64,000 nt of DNA from Hymenobacter jeollabukensis (GCF_005771675.1 NZ_VAJM01000003.1:558001-622000); one strand, 5' to 3'; shown: positions 52,247 to 61,641, counted from the first letter of the stretch. The notes: a model not told the origin generated them from the letters alone. Program-made: numbers and translations.

Positions 52247-52321
52247 TAGGAGCGGGCCCGGCACAACCTGTGCCCCGGCCAAACGCGTACCTTAAGCCCG
52301 CAACTGACCTGCTGCCTGCCG

Positions 52322-53821
52322 ATGAAGCACTTCTTCCTGCTCCTAAGCCTGCTGGCCGGGCTGATTCGCCCCGCTGCGGCGCAGATTGATACCACCGGTG
52401 GGCAGTTTCACCAACCGCTTTACCCCACGCCCAGCGTTACCACCGGCGTAGTCTTCGGCAGCGCGCCCAACTCCGGCGGCACCACCCAAACGCTGCTGAT
52501 GGATATCTATCAGCCCGCGGGTGGGCCCGCTACGCCGCGGCCGCTCATCATCCTGGCTCACGGCGGCGCCTTCTTGAGCGGCGCCCGAACCGATTTCGAC
52601 GTGTCGGAGCTGTGCCGGCGCTTTGCCCGCTTGGGCTACGTCACGGCCAGCATCGACTACCGCCTGGAGTCGTTTTTTACCTTCAATGGAGCGCGGGCCG
52701 TGGTCAACGCCGTGCACGACATGCGGGCGGCGGTGCGGTTTTTCCGGCAGGATGCGGCTACCACCAACCAGTACAACGTCAACTCAGGCTACATTTTCGC
52801 GGGTGGCTCGTCGGCCGGCGCCATCACGGCCGTGCACGTGTCTTATCTGGATAAAGAAGCCGAGCTGAGCGCGCTGAACGCGCCGGGCGTGGCCCCAGGG
52901 CTGGAAGGCAGCAGCGGCAACCCCGGCTACAGCAGCGCCATCGGGGCGGGCATCAACCTGTGCGGCGCCATTGGCAACCTGAGCTGGATCGAAGCCGGCG
53001 ACGAGCCGCTGGTGAGCGTGCACGGCACCGCCGACGGCATCGTGCCCTACGGCACCGGCCCCACCTTCACCGGCGACGTGGTCAACGGCAGCGGCGCCAT
53101 CAAGCCCCGGGCCGACGCGGTGGGCGTGCCCAACACCCTGTACCGATTCAGCAAGGCCGGCCACGTGCCCTACAACGGCAGCAGCGCCACGCAGGTAGCC
53201 TACATGGATACCACTTTCCGCACCGTGCGCGACTTTCTGCGGCCCCTGCTGGTCGTAACATCCTCCCTGCCGGTGCGGCTGACCAGCTTCACAGCTGAGC
53301 AACTGGGCCCCCATGCACTGCTGCGCTGGGAAACTGCTCAGGAAGAAAATAGCGCCGGCTACGAAGTGGAAGTCTCCACGGACGGCCATACCTTCCGCCA
53401 GCTGGGCTTCGTGCCGAGCGTGGCGCCCAACACCACCGGCCGCGTCGGCTACCGCTTCCGCGACCAGGAAGCCGGCAAGAAAGGCCTGCGCTATTACCGC
53501 CTGCGCCAGCTCGACCTCGACGGGCAGGCGGCATATTACGGCCCGCGCACGGTGTACTTCGGGGCCTTGGAGCAACTGACAGTATACCCCAACCCGGTCA
53601 GTGGCCCTGCGACTACCGTGCTGGTTCCGGCCACAGCTGCGGGTGTGCTGGAGCTGCGCGACGCGCTGGGGCGGCTCATCAGCCGGCAACCGGTGCCACC
53701 CGCTACCGGCGCCACGCACGTGGCCCTGCCGCAGCTGGCGGACTGCCCGGCGGGCGTGTACCACCTGCTGCTGCGCGACGCGACTGGCCCGGTGCAGCAG
53801 GTGCGGTTGCTGAAGCAGTAA
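52322..53821 (+). CDS. T9SS type A secreted alpha/beta hydrolase (carboxylesterase-like)
   Basis: The 499-residue product has a signal peptide ending Ala-Ala-Ala before Gln-Ile-Asp-Thr-Thr-Gly-Gly. An esterase domain (about 25-310) carries the oxyanion motif AHGGAF near 81, the nucleophile elbow GGSSAGA near 162, SVHGTADGIVPY with the acid near 239 and AGHVPY with the catalytic His near 281. A fibronectin-like segment typical of T9SS cargo follows (PVRLTSFTAEQ, WETAQEENSAGYEVE, about 315-415). The type A sorting tail (TVYPNPVSGP to VRLLKQ) ends the chain. It is exported by Sec, crosses the outer membrane through T9SS and should reach the surface or medium. A paralogue without the middle domain lies at 55656. 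Confidence 0.92.
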   Translation: MKHFFLLLSLLAGLIRPAAAQIDTTGGQFHQPLYPTPSVTTGVVFGSAPNSGGTTQTLLMDIYQPAGGPATPRPLIILAHGGAFLSGARTDFDVSELCRRFARLGYVTASIDYRLESFFTFNGARAVVNAVHDMRAAVRFFRQDAATTNQYNVNSGYIFAGGSSAGAITAVHVSYLDKEAELSALNAPGVAPGLEGSSGNPGYSSAIGAGINLCGAIGNLSWIEAGDEPLVSVHGTADGIVPYGTGPTFTGDVVNGSGAIKPRADAVGVPNTLYRFSKAGHVPYNGSSATQVAYMDTTFRTVRDFLRPLLVVTSSLPVRLTSFTAEQLGPHALLRWETAQEENSAGYEVEVSTDGHTFRQLGFVPSVAPNTTGRVGYRFRDQEAGKKGLRYYRLRQLDLDGQAAYYGPRTVYFGALEQLTVYPNPVSGPATTVLVPATAAGVLELRDALGRLISRQPVPPATGATHVALPQLADCPAGVYHLLLRDATGPVQQVRLLKQ

Positions 53822-53836
53822 GCCGCTGATTCTGCT

Positions 53837-53852
53837 CTGCCTGACCGGGCAG
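53837..53852. terminator. Weak hairpin between convergent genes
   Basis: CTGCC (53837-53841) pairs with GGCAG (53848-53852) in the 34-base gap between the T9SS hydrolase and the S66 peptidase gene. There is no T-run on either side, so this is only a weak candidate for a shared terminator. Confidence 0.25.
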
Positions 53853-53855
53853 GTC

Positions 53856-54770
53856 CTACACGTAATCCAGCGTGGTGCCCATTTCGCCGACGACCAGCCG
53901 GGCCCGCCGCCCGCAGATCAGGGCCAGGTTGGCCGGCTCGTGCCCCACGGGAAAGCCGTAGGCCACCGGAAACTGGTACTTGCGGGCGTAGGTGTCGATG
54001 ATTTCGTAGCAGGTCTGGCCGAAGGGAATGGCGTTGTCCTGCGGGTTGGTGAAGTGCCCCACGATGAGGCCGGCCAGGTCGCGCAGCTTGCCGGCGCGGT
54101 CCAGGTGCACCATCATCCGGTCGACGCTGTAGAGGTATTCCTCGATGTCCTCCAGAAACAGGAGTCGGCCGGCGGTGCTCACGTCGGAGGGGGTGCCGCT
54201 GAGCGTCTGGAGCAGGCTGAGGTTGCCGCCCACCAGCTCCCCGTCGGCCGTGCCGGGGCGGTTGAGCGGGTGCGTCGGCACGGCGTAGCTGATCGGTTCC
54301 CCGAACAGGGCCCGGCGCAGGCTTTCCACCGCATCACCGCCGCCTTCCTGGGCGAAGATGAAGGGCATCACGCCGTGGATGCTTTCGTGGCCGAGGCGCA
54401 GTAGGTGGCAGTTCAGGGTGGTAATGTCGGAGAAGCCGGCCACCCACTTCGGGTCCTGGGAGAAGCGCGAAAAATCAATCAGATCGATGATGCGCGGGGT
54501 GCCGTAGCCGCCGCGGGCCACCAGGATGGCGCGAATGGCCGGGTCGTCGAGCTGGCGCTGGAAGTCGCGGGCCCGCAGCGCGTCGTCGCCGCCGAACTGG
54601 TGGTGCGCCGCCGTCACCGATTCGCCCAGCACCACCTGCAGGCCCCAGCTTTCCAGGATTCCGATGGCCGGCAGCAGTTCCTCGCGCGAGACTTTGCGGG
54701 CGGTGCAGACGATGGCAACCTGGTCGCCGGGACGAAGGGAGGGGGGCGTGGTGGGCATGAGCGGAAACAT
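53856..54770 (-). CDS. LD-carboxypeptidase (peptidase family S66)
   Basis: S66 enzymes cut the L,D bond of murein tetrapeptides during peptidoglycan recycling. The 304-residue product has the family layout: LRPGDQVAIVCTARKVS (12-28), VARGGYGTPRIIDLID (84-99), the nucleophile Ser114 in AGFSDITTLN, the Glu in LFLEDIEEYLYSVDRM (about 209) and the His in FPVGHEPANLA (about 281). The Ser-Glu-His triad is complete. No signal peptide is present, so it acts in the cytoplasm. ATG at 54770 or 54758 are both possible; the box TAGGTTTG at 54781-54788 (minus) places the transcript start so close that either leader is very short. Confidence 0.94.
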   Translation of the reverse strand: MFPLMPTTPPSLRPGDQVAIVCTARKVSREELLPAIGILESWGLQVVLGESVTAAHHQFGGDDALRARDFQRQLDDPAIRAILVARGGYGTPRIIDLIDFSRFSQDPKWVAGFSDITTLNCHLLRLGHESIHGVMPFIFAQEGGGDAVESLRRALFGEPISYAVPTHPLNRPGTADGELVGGNLSLLQTLSGTPSDVSTAGRLLFLEDIEEYLYSVDRMMVHLDRAGKLRDLAGLIVGHFTNPQDNAIPFGQTCYEIIDTYARKYQFPVAYGFPVGHEPANLALICGRRARLVVGEMGTTLDYV

Positions 54771-54780
54771 AATAACGCCG

Positions 54781-54788
54781 CAAACCTA
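54781..54788 (-). promoter_or_regulatory. Promoter -7 box of the S66 peptidase gene
   Basis: TAGGTTTG on the minus strand matches TAnnTTTG. It is ten bases before ATG 54770 and 22 before ATG 54758, implying an mRNA with almost no leader. Confidence 0.55.
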
Positions 54789-54863
54789 CACCGAAGCCGG
54801 CAGTCAGCGACGCTTATTTGGGCCCGAGGTGTGGAATGCCGGGTTGAAAGACATCTTCAACGC

Positions 54864-55541
54864 ATGCGCTCCTCCATTCAATTATTGCTTGGCCTGTGCG
54901 GCGTCTGCAGTTGTGCCGCTCCCCGGACCCTGCCGCCCGGCTCATACCTCGAAACGCGTTCCAACGCGGTGCTCTTCACCAGTCGGGAGCTGGTGGTATA
55001 TCCGGACGGCCACGTGCAGTATCTTCTGCACGCGGATGACAGGAGCATGGCACGCGAAGGCAGCGGCACGTACCGTCTGCGGGGCCGCCACCTGAAGTTG
55101 CACCTGAACGGCCAGCCGGACACCGCCCGTGCGCAGGCCACCGGCACGCCGCTGCCGCCCACCGACCAGCGGCAGCAGTTCTACATCACTGCCCGCGCGG
55201 GAGCTGGGCCGCCTGCGCCGCTGTCCGGCCTTACGGTACTGGCACGCAACGCGGCGGGCGCCATCGTAGCAGCCGCCGAAACGGACTCCGAGGGCTACGC
55301 GGAACTGCCGCTGGTACCGCCGGCAGCCCAGCAAACCATCGAAATTACCGGTGTCGGCTGGCGCCGCTGGCAGCAGCCCCGGCCCGCGGAGCCGACCACC
55401 TTCCGCGTGCAAATGGTGCAGCAGCCGTACCATCCCTACGCGCCGGGCACGCGCAAAAGCTTCGGCGTGCTGGCCCGCTCACCTCAACAGTTGCTACTGC
55501 GTCTGGGCGCCGACACGCTCCGGCTCGTGCGGCGCCCCTGA
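54864..55541 (+). CDS. Lipoprotein with a carboxypeptidase-regulatory-like beta domain
   Basis: The 225-residue product has a lipoprotein-like signal (LLLGLCGVCSCAAP, Cys about residue 17). An N-terminal segment (LVVYPDGHVQYLLHADD, GTYRLRGRHLKLHL) resembles lipocalin-like stress lipoproteins. A C-terminal beta domain (about 115-195) has LSGLTVLARNAAGAIVAA-ETDSEGYAELPLV, the pattern of CarboxypepD_reg/Ig-like repeats common in Bacteroidota surface proteins. I recognise no specific function. ATG at 54864 begins the signal; upstream extensions overlap the S66 gene on the other strand. It lies between the S66 peptidase and the second T9SS hydrolase. Confidence 0.72.
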   Translation: MRSSIQLLLGLCGVCSCAAPRTLPPGSYLETRSNAVLFTSRELVVYPDGHVQYLLHADDRSMAREGSGTYRLRGRHLKLHLNGQPDTARAQATGTPLPPTDQRQQFYITARAGAGPPAPLSGLTVLARNAAGAIVAAAETDSEGYAELPLVPPAAQQTIEITGVGWRRWQQPRPAEPTTFRVQMVQQPYHPYAPGTRKSFGVLARSPQQLLLRLGADTLRLVRRP

Positions 55542-55595
55542 GCCCAGGGGTGCGTTGCTAGTCGAAGCATATGGAAAAGTGAAACCTCACATCCG

Positions 55596-55603
55596 CATCT
55601 TTG
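55596..55603 (+). promoter_or_regulatory. Possible promoter -7 box of the second T9SS hydrolase
   Basis: CATCTTTG differs at one position from TAnnTTTG and lies 53 bases before the ATG at 55656. Confidence 0.35.
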
Positions 55604-55655
55604 TGGCGCCCTATCCGCGTCTTTTCGCGTAAGCAAGTCAGCACCTAGCGCTTGT

Positions 55656-56882
55656 ATGATGAAACACCTGCTACTCACTGCCCTTGCCCTGCTGCTCCTA
55701 TTGACCTCGGCCCGGGCCCAGATCGATACCACCGGCGGCCGCTACCGTCGCCCGATTTTCTCGCAGGTGACCGTGACGCGGGCAGTGGCTTACGGCGCGG
55801 CCACCAACATTGCCGGCAGCAACCAGACCCTGCTGCTCGACCTCTACGAGCCCACCGGCGACACCGTGCGCCGCCGGCCCCTGGTCATAATGGCCCACGA
55901 AGGTGCCTTCGCCACCGGCAACCGTGACGACCAGTTCATGACGGCCATCTGCACCCGGCTGGCCCAGCTAGGCTACGTCACGGCCAGCATCGATTACCGC
56001 CTCGGCTTTTTTCCCTTCGACAGCGCCAACATCGGCCGGGCCTCCATCCGGGCCTCGCAGGACATGCGCGCCGCCGTGCGCTTTTTCCGCCGCGACGCGG
56101 CCACCACGCGCCAGTACCGCCTTCACCCCGCCTACGTTTTCGCGGGTGGCTCGTCGGCCGGGGCGTTTATGGCCCTGCAGCTCGGCTACCTCGATAAGCC
56201 CGCCGAGGTGCCCGCTTACGTCGACCTGGCGCAGCTGGGTACGCTGGAAGGCAGCAGCGGCAACCCCGGCTACAGCAGCCAGATAGCTGCCGTCGTCAAC
56301 CTGTGCGGAGCCGTGGGCGGCCTGACCTGGCTGGAGCCCGGCAATGTGCCGCTGTGCAGCGTACACGGCACCGCCGATGCCGTGGTGCCCTACAACATCG
56401 GCCGGGCCTTCGGGCAGTCGTTTTCGCCGCGCATCTACGGCAGCGGCGTGCTCAAGCCCCGCGCCGACGCGGTGGGTATTCCAAACGTCCTGCGGACGCT
56501 GCGCGGCGCTCCGCACGTACCCTACGACGGTACTACCGCCACGCAGGTAGCCTACACCGACACCACTTTCCAGACCGTACGCGACTTTCTGCGGCCCCTA
56601 CTACGTCAGCCCGGCACGGTGCTAAGCGCCGTTGCCCGCCACCAGGCTGAAGCACCGCAGGTGTACCCGGTGCCCACTACTGAGGATGTTTTCTATCTGC
56701 AGGCTGCTACTGCAGCGCCGTTCCGCCCGCGCCAGGCCGAGCTGCTCGACGCCGCCGGCCGGGTAGTGCGCCGGTTTCGCTGGGACCAGCCGCGCCTGGC
56801 CGTGCCGCGCGGCGCGCTGCCCGCCGGCAGCTACTACCTCCGCGCCGACGAATTACCGGTCCAGCGCGTGATACTGCAGTAA
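55656..56882 (+). CDS. T9SS-type secreted alpha/beta hydrolase, paralogue of the gene at 52322
   Basis: The 408-residue product shares signal-peptide style, mature start (Gln-Ile-Asp-Thr-Thr-Gly-Gly) and esterase core with the hydrolase at 52322: GYVTASIDYRL, FAGGSSAGAF (nucleophile near 164), GTLEGSSGNPGYSS, VHGTADAVVPY and PHVPY. Two differences stand out. The oxyanion motif reads AHEGAF instead of AHGGAF, putting Glu at a Gly position that normally lines the active site. The fibronectin-like middle domain is absent. The tail (QVYPVPTTEDVFYL to VQRVILQ) looks like a diverged type A sorting signal. It may have a changed substrate or lowered activity. Start at ATG 55656 (second ATG three bases on). 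A strong terminator follows. Confidence 0.88.
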   Translation: MMKHLLLTALALLLLLTSARAQIDTTGGRYRRPIFSQVTVTRAVAYGAATNIAGSNQTLLLDLYEPTGDTVRRRPLVIMAHEGAFATGNRDDQFMTAICTRLAQLGYVTASIDYRLGFFPFDSANIGRASIRASQDMRAAVRFFRRDAATTRQYRLHPAYVFAGGSSAGAFMALQLGYLDKPAEVPAYVDLAQLGTLEGSSGNPGYSSQIAAVVNLCGAVGGLTWLEPGNVPLCSVHGTADAVVPYNIGRAFGQSFSPRIYGSGVLKPRADAVGIPNVLRTLRGAPHVPYDGTTATQVAYTDTTFQTVRDFLRPLLRQPGTVLSAVARHQAEAPQVYPVPTTEDVFYLQAATAAPFRPRQAELLDAAGRVVRRFRWDQPRLAVPRGALPAGSYYLRADELPVQRVILQ

Positions 56883-56884
56883 AA

Positions 56885-56919
56885 GCAAAACGGACGGCCA
56901 CTGAGGCCGTCCGTTTTGC
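56885..56919. terminator. Bidirectional terminator between T9SS hydrolase and hom
   Basis: A perfect 15-base stem GCAAAACGGACGGCC / GGCCGTCCGTTTTGC (56885-56899 with 56905-56919) fills the 39-base gap between two convergent genes. TTTT within each arm can act on both strands. Confidence 0.9.
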
Positions 56920-56921
56920 TG

Positions 56922-58199
56922 TCAATCAGCTGCCAAAGCCGTTTCCAATTGCGGCGCGGGCTGCGCCACTACCGGCCGCACGCGCCCGGTTCGCGCCACG
57001 AAGGTGCCGCCCGCCCGCAGCGCGTCGCGGTAGCGGTGCAGCTGGCTCAGGCGCACGTAGCCCACGGCGTAATCGTAGGTGAAGCCCGGGGCGCTGAGCT
57101 GCTCCGACACGTCCGTCAAACCCAGGGCCCGGCGCAGCTCGGCCGGGGCGGAGCGCAGGTACACTTCCAGCTCCAGGTCGGGCACCTCGGCAGTCAGGGC
57201 CGTTTCGGCGGGCAGCTTGGCGTAGGCGTAGCGGAAGCCGTGGCGCAGGGCTACCAGATCGGCCAGCACGGCCGAGCCGGTCGGGTGGCCACCCGCGCCG
57301 CGGCCCCGCCAGAAGTGCTGCCCGGCAAACTCGGCATCAACCACCACGCCGTTGAATTCGCGTTCCACCGCGTACAGCGGCGAGTCGGCGTCGACGAACT
57401 GGGGCGTGACGTACACCGTGGCGCCGCCCCCGGGCAGGGGCTGCAGGATGGCTACCACCTTGAGCTTTTTGCCCCGTTCCGCCGCGTAGCGGATATCGGC
57501 CGCCGATACGTTTTCGATGCCCAGATTGAGCACCGCGTCGGGGTCGAGCAGTAGGCCGCAGGCGTGGGCGGCGAGGATGACGGCCTTGGAGCGCGGGTCG
57601 AAGGCCGCCATGTCCAGGGTGGGGTCGGTTTCGGCGAAGCCTTGCGCCTGCGCTTCGGCCAGGGCCTCGGCGTAGTCGGAATCGGCCTCGCGCATGCGCG
57701 TCAGCACGTAGTTGGAGGAGCCGTTGAAGATGCCGCTGACCTGCAGCAGCGGCTCCTGTGCGAAGTACGAGTCGAGGGTGCGGACGACCGGGATGCTGCC
57801 GCACACGGCCGCTTCGTAGAGCAGGGTGCCGCCGAATTCGCGCTGCAGCGCAATCAGCTCGGGCAGGTGCCGGGCCACCATGGCCTTGTTGGCCGTCACC
57901 ACCCGGCGGCCCTGGCGCAGAGCCCGGCTCACCAGGCGGAACGCCTCGTCGGCGTCGTCGATGACTTCCACCAGCAAATCCAGCGTGGGGTCGTCGAGCA
58001 GGTCGTCGGCGTGAAACTCAAACCGCCCGGCGGGCAAGGGGCGCAGCTTGGTGGGGTTTTTCACCGCAATGCGCGCCACCGTGAAGCCCGCCTCGGGGTG
58101 GCGCTGCAGAATATCGTACAGGCCCTGCCCCACGCAGCCGAAGCCAATCAGGCCGATGCGCGTCGGCGGCGCGGGGTTAGTGGGCGAAGGTTTGGACAT
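56922..58199 (-). CDS. hom: Homoserine dehydrogenase
   Basis: It reduces aspartate semialdehyde to homoserine with NAD(P)H, the branch point to methionine and threonine. The 425-residue product has the Rossmann motif GLIGFGCVGQGLYDIL (16-31), VVTANKAMVARH near 98, LLYEAAVCGSIPVVRTLDSY near 125 and the catalytic-domain signature SGIFNGSSNYVLTRM near 153 followed by AFDPRSKAVILA. It has no aspartokinase domain. The C-terminal part (about 330-425) may form an ACT-like regulatory domain, but I cannot confirm this. Its start overlaps the end of metX by 23 bases, so it is the last gene of metY-metX-hom. Confidence 0.96.
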   Translation of the reverse strand: MSKPSPTNPAPPTRIGLIGFGCVGQGLYDILQRHPEAGFTVARIAVKNPTKLRPLPAGRFEFHADDLLDDPTLDLLVEVIDDADEAFRLVSRALRQGRRVVTANKAMVARHLPELIALQREFGGTLLYEAAVCGSIPVVRTLDSYFAQEPLLQVSGIFNGSSNYVLTRMREADSDYAEALAEAQAQGFAETDPTLDMAAFDPRSKAVILAAHACGLLLDPDAVLNLGIENVSAADIRYAAERGKKLKVVAILQPLPGGGATVYVTPQFVDADSPLYAVEREFNGVVVDAEFAGQHFWRGRGAGGHPTGSAVLADLVALRHGFRYAYAKLPAETALTAEVPDLELEVYLRSAPAELRRALGLTDVSEQLSAPGFTYDYAVGYVRLSQLHRYRDALRAGGTFVARTGRVRPVVAQPAPQLETALAAD

Positions 58200-59211
58200 A
58201 AAATCGTTCGAGGAAATGCGCTATCTGCGCGGTTTCGATCAGGAAGCCGTCGTGCCCGTAGCCCGACTCCATTTCGGCGTACATGGCCCCCGGAATGTGC
58301 CGCGCCAGGAGCTGCTGCTCGGCGGGCGGAAACAGCACGTCGGAGGTGATGCCGAGCACCAGCGTGCGGGCCTGCACCCGCCCTAGGGCCGCCGCCACGC
58401 CGCCGCGCCCGCGGCCCACGTGGTGCGCGTCCATGATATGCGAGAGCGTGACGTAGCTGTAGGCGTTGAAGCGGGCCGTCAGCTTGTCGCCCTGGTACTG
58501 CTGATAGCTGCTGGCCCGATGAAACGTGGGCAGCTCGTCGTCGGCTTCGGCCTGGCTGTGGCCGTAGGCCTCGTAGCTGCGGTAGCTGAGCAGGGCAATG
58601 GCCCGGGCCGCGCGCAGGCCGAGCTGCCCGCCTTCGGGCCCGCCGCCGACGTAGGTGCAGTCGGCCTGAATGGCCAGGCGCTGGGCCTCGTTGAAAGCAA
58701 TGCCCCAGGGCGAGTGTTGGGCATTGGTGGCCAGCAGCACAAGGTGCTCAAACACGGCCGGCTGCTGAATGGCCCACTCCACCGCCTGCTGCCCGCCCAA
58801 CGAGCCGCCGATGACGGTGTGAATCCTGGTCAGGCCCAGGTGCTGGCGAAGCTGCTCGTGGGCCGCCACCAGGTCGCGCACCGTCAGGCGCGGGAAGGCG
58901 GCGTAGAGCGGCTTGTTGCGCGGGGCCACCGGCGTCAGCGGACCGGTGCTGCCGTAGCAGGAGCCGAGCACGTTAGCGCACACGATAAACCAGTCGGCCG
59001 GGTCGAAATAGTCGCCGGTGCCAAACAGGCCCGGCCACCAGCTCAGCACGTCGGAATTCGCCGTCAGGGCGTGGCACACCCAGATGACGTTGTCGCGGGC
59101 TTCGTTGAGCGTGCCGTAGGTGTGGTAGGCAATCTGCACGCCGTCGAGCTGCCCGCCGCATTCCAGCGGCAGCGGCTCGGCCAGGGTTAGCACTTGGGGG
59201 TTGCTGCTCAT
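58177..59211 (-). CDS. metX: Homoserine O-acetyltransferase
   Basis: It activates homoserine with acetyl-CoA to O-acetylhomoserine, the substrate of metY. The 344-residue alpha/beta hydrolase-fold enzyme has VWVCHALTANSDV-like sequence near 44-54, NVLGSCYGSTGP near 80, the nucleophile Ser137 in VIGGSLGGQQA, the acid in LVLGITSDVLFP near 292 and the His in SGYGHDGFLIE near 323. The CYGSTGP and GGSLGGQQ motifs are typical of MetX acetyltransferases. ATG at 59211 (Met-Ser-Ser-Asn) gives the normal length. It is preceded by two hairpins in the metY-metX gap and overlaps hom. Confidence 0.96.
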   Translation of the reverse strand: MSSNPQVLTLAEPLPLECGGQLDGVQIAYHTYGTLNEARDNVIWVCHALTANSDVLSWWPGLFGTGDYFDPADWFIVCANVLGSCYGSTGPLTPVAPRNKPLYAAFPRLTVRDLVAAHEQLRQHLGLTRIHTVIGGSLGGQQAVEWAIQQPAVFEHLVLLATNAQHSPWGIAFNEAQRLAIQADCTYVGGGPEGGQLGLRAARAIALLSYRSYEAYGHSQAEADDELPTFHRASSYQQYQGDKLTARFNAYSYVTLSHIMDAHHVGRGRGGVAAALGRVQARTLVLGITSDVLFPPAEQQLLARHIPGAMYAEMESGYGHDGFLIETAQIAHFLERFYVQTFAH

Positions 59212-59230
59212 AGGATTTGAAAAATTATTC

Positions 59231-59276
59231 TTTGCTCCCGGCCCCTTCCGCCGTTGGGAAGGGGCCGGAAAGCAAA
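59231..59276 (-). other. Large intercistronic hairpin upstream of metX
   Basis: CCGGCCCCTTCC (59238-59249) pairs perfectly with GGAAGGGGCCGG (59257-59268), and TTTGCT (59231-59236) with AGCAAA (59271-59276) extends it. On the minus strand AATAATTTTTC follows, then metX 20 bases after the hairpin. It may be a partial terminator or an RNA processing site. A smaller hairpin (59343-59351 with 59367-59375) lies 18 bases after the metY stop. Confidence 0.6.
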
Positions 59277-59392
59277 GAGGCCGAAGCGTGGGACGCGGCG
59301 CTTTCTCCCGAAACACCGCGCCCGCGCCCCGCAAGCTGGATGGGAAGCCGGTTCCATGGCAGCGGGCCGGCTTCCGCAAGGTTCCCTCCCTG

Positions 59393-60904
<1,512 letters not shown>

Positions 60905-60961
60905 CTAAGCCACGCGCCACCCGGTGAGCGGGCAGCAGACAGGAAAACGGGGAAGGGTGGG

Positions 60962-60982
60962 GGCGGGCATCAGCGACCCGCC
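60962..60982 (-). promoter_or_regulatory. Hairpin directly after the poly-Cys leader ORF
   Basis: GGCGGG (60962-60967) pairs with CCCGCC (60977-60982) around nine bases. On the minus strand it begins seven bases after the stop codon of the leader ORF, within reach of a ribosome stalled on the Cys codons. Another possible stem, 60984-60988 with 61018-61022, would enclose the Cys codons. Confidence 0.45.
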
Positions 60983-60989
60983 GGGCGCA

Positions 60990-61139
60990 CTACCAACAAC
61001 AGCAACAACACATCATAGCGCCGCGCACCAGCTGCGGGCGCATTCGGGCGCATTCGGCGGCTACGGACAAACCGGTAGCGGGCGCCGCTGCGGGAAGCGG
61101 TGACAAATGATGGTCGGACGTGAGGGGGTAGTGGCTCAT
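60990..61139 (-). CDS. Poly-cysteine leader peptide of the met operon
   Basis: On the minus strand, ATG at 61139 opens a 49-codon frame that ends Arg-Gly-Ala-Met-Met, then five consecutive Cys codons, Trp and TAG (60990-60992). Shorter starts are ATG 61043 (17 residues, beginning Met-Arg-Pro-Gln-Leu-Val) and the double Met at 61116 and 61113 (eight or seven residues). The frame lies between the SAM-I riboswitch and metY, with a hairpin seven bases after its stop. Five Cys codons in a row are very rare by chance. Poly-Cys leader ORFs that sense Cys-tRNA are known upstream of sulfur genes in mycobacteria. I infer an analogous cysteine-responsive leader peptide; translation has not been shown. 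The frame extends upstream through the riboswitch, but that part is not credible as protein. Confidence 0.65.
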   Translation of the reverse strand: MSHYPLTSDHHLSPLPAAAPATGLSVAAECARMRPQLVRGAMMCCCCCW

Positions 61140-61148
61140 GGCACGCGG

Positions 61149-61267
61149 TTTATTTTTCCCCTTCCTGAGTTGGTCAGTGGGGCAGGATTTGGCACCTGCC
61201 AGCTTGTGCATTGCTGGTGGTTGCCAGAGGGTCACGGAGCCTAGTCTCTCGCCTCTTCGGAATAAAT
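61149..61267 (-). promoter_or_regulatory. SAM-I riboswitch of the met operon
   Basis: On the minus strand the core reads AGAGGCGAGAGACTAGGCTC, then GTGACCCTCTGGCAACC, a CCAGC/GCTGG hairpin, then CAGGTGCCAAATCCTGC. These are the conserved SAM-I elements: the P2 stem with kink-turn, GGCAACC, P3, GGTGCCAA-TCC and P4 (TCCTG with CAGGA). The closing helix pairs TTTATTCC (near 61267) with GGAAAAATAAA (61149-61159). High SAM should lower expression of metY-metX-hom. The leader-ORF ATG (61139) follows only ten bases after the closing helix. No standard terminator hairpin with T-run follows the aptamer. Confidence 0.93.
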
Positions 61268-61305
61268 GCGTCAAAAAAATCCTGCGCCGGTAGCGGCAGG
61301 TGGCA

Positions 61306-61336
61306 CAAAGGTAGTACCGGTTATGTAAAACGCAAA
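61306..61336 (-). promoter_or_regulatory. Promoter of the met operon
   Basis: On the minus strand TTTG (61333-61336), 19 bases, then TACCTTTG (61306-61313) match the Bacteroidota promoter exactly. Transcription should begin near 61300, about 35 bases before the riboswitch aptamer. Confidence 0.85.
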
Positions 61337-61587
61337 TCCGGCCAAAAGTTTTTTTGCGGCGGCGAAAAGCCCATCAAAACTGCCTCTACGGGCAGATCAG
61401 CGCAGAAAATAATATGCCTGATCAAGCTGCCCGCATGACCATTCACACATTTCCATCCCTCACTACAGGCAGCGCTAAGGACCTGCTCACGCCTAAAAGA
61501 CAACTGACGCAATGAGACTTTCAGCAGCGTCGAGGACCGTTATGCGGCGCAGAATGATGCGCTTTCTTCGAATGCTGCGGACACAAA
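61337..61587. other. Non-coding gap upstream of the met promoter
   Basis: I see no gene in these 251 bases between the met promoter and the terminator of the LysM gene. It has a mixed base composition and some A/T-rich patches (61340-61420). No known RNA fold or repeat was recognised. Confidence 0.5.
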
Positions 61588-61618
61588 AAACGCCCCGGGG
61601 GTCGGACCCGGGGCGTTT
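61588..61618 (-). terminator. Intrinsic terminator of the LysM gene
   Basis: AAACGCCCCGGG (61588-61599) pairs with CCCGGGGCGTTT (61607-61618). On the minus strand the stem runs into T residues, the complement of the A-run at 61585-61590. The LysM gene stop is 24 bases upstream. Confidence 0.9.
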
Positions 61619-61641
61619 CGTACTCGGAGGCGAAAGGGAGC

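Noticed and set aside
54405-54863. Long plus-strand extension of the 54864 lipoprotein gene
   Set aside because: It runs antisense through the S66 peptidase gene; the lipoprotein signal at 54864 sets the real start.
57564-58349. 261-codon plus-strand frame across hom and metX
   Set aside because: Antisense shadow of two well-supported enzymes with no recognisable motif.
61140-61274. Upstream extension of the poly-Cys frame through the riboswitch to 61274
   Set aside because: The DNA there is fully explained as a SAM-I aptamer, and the encoded residues show no protein-like pattern. The ORF is taken to begin at 61139 or later.
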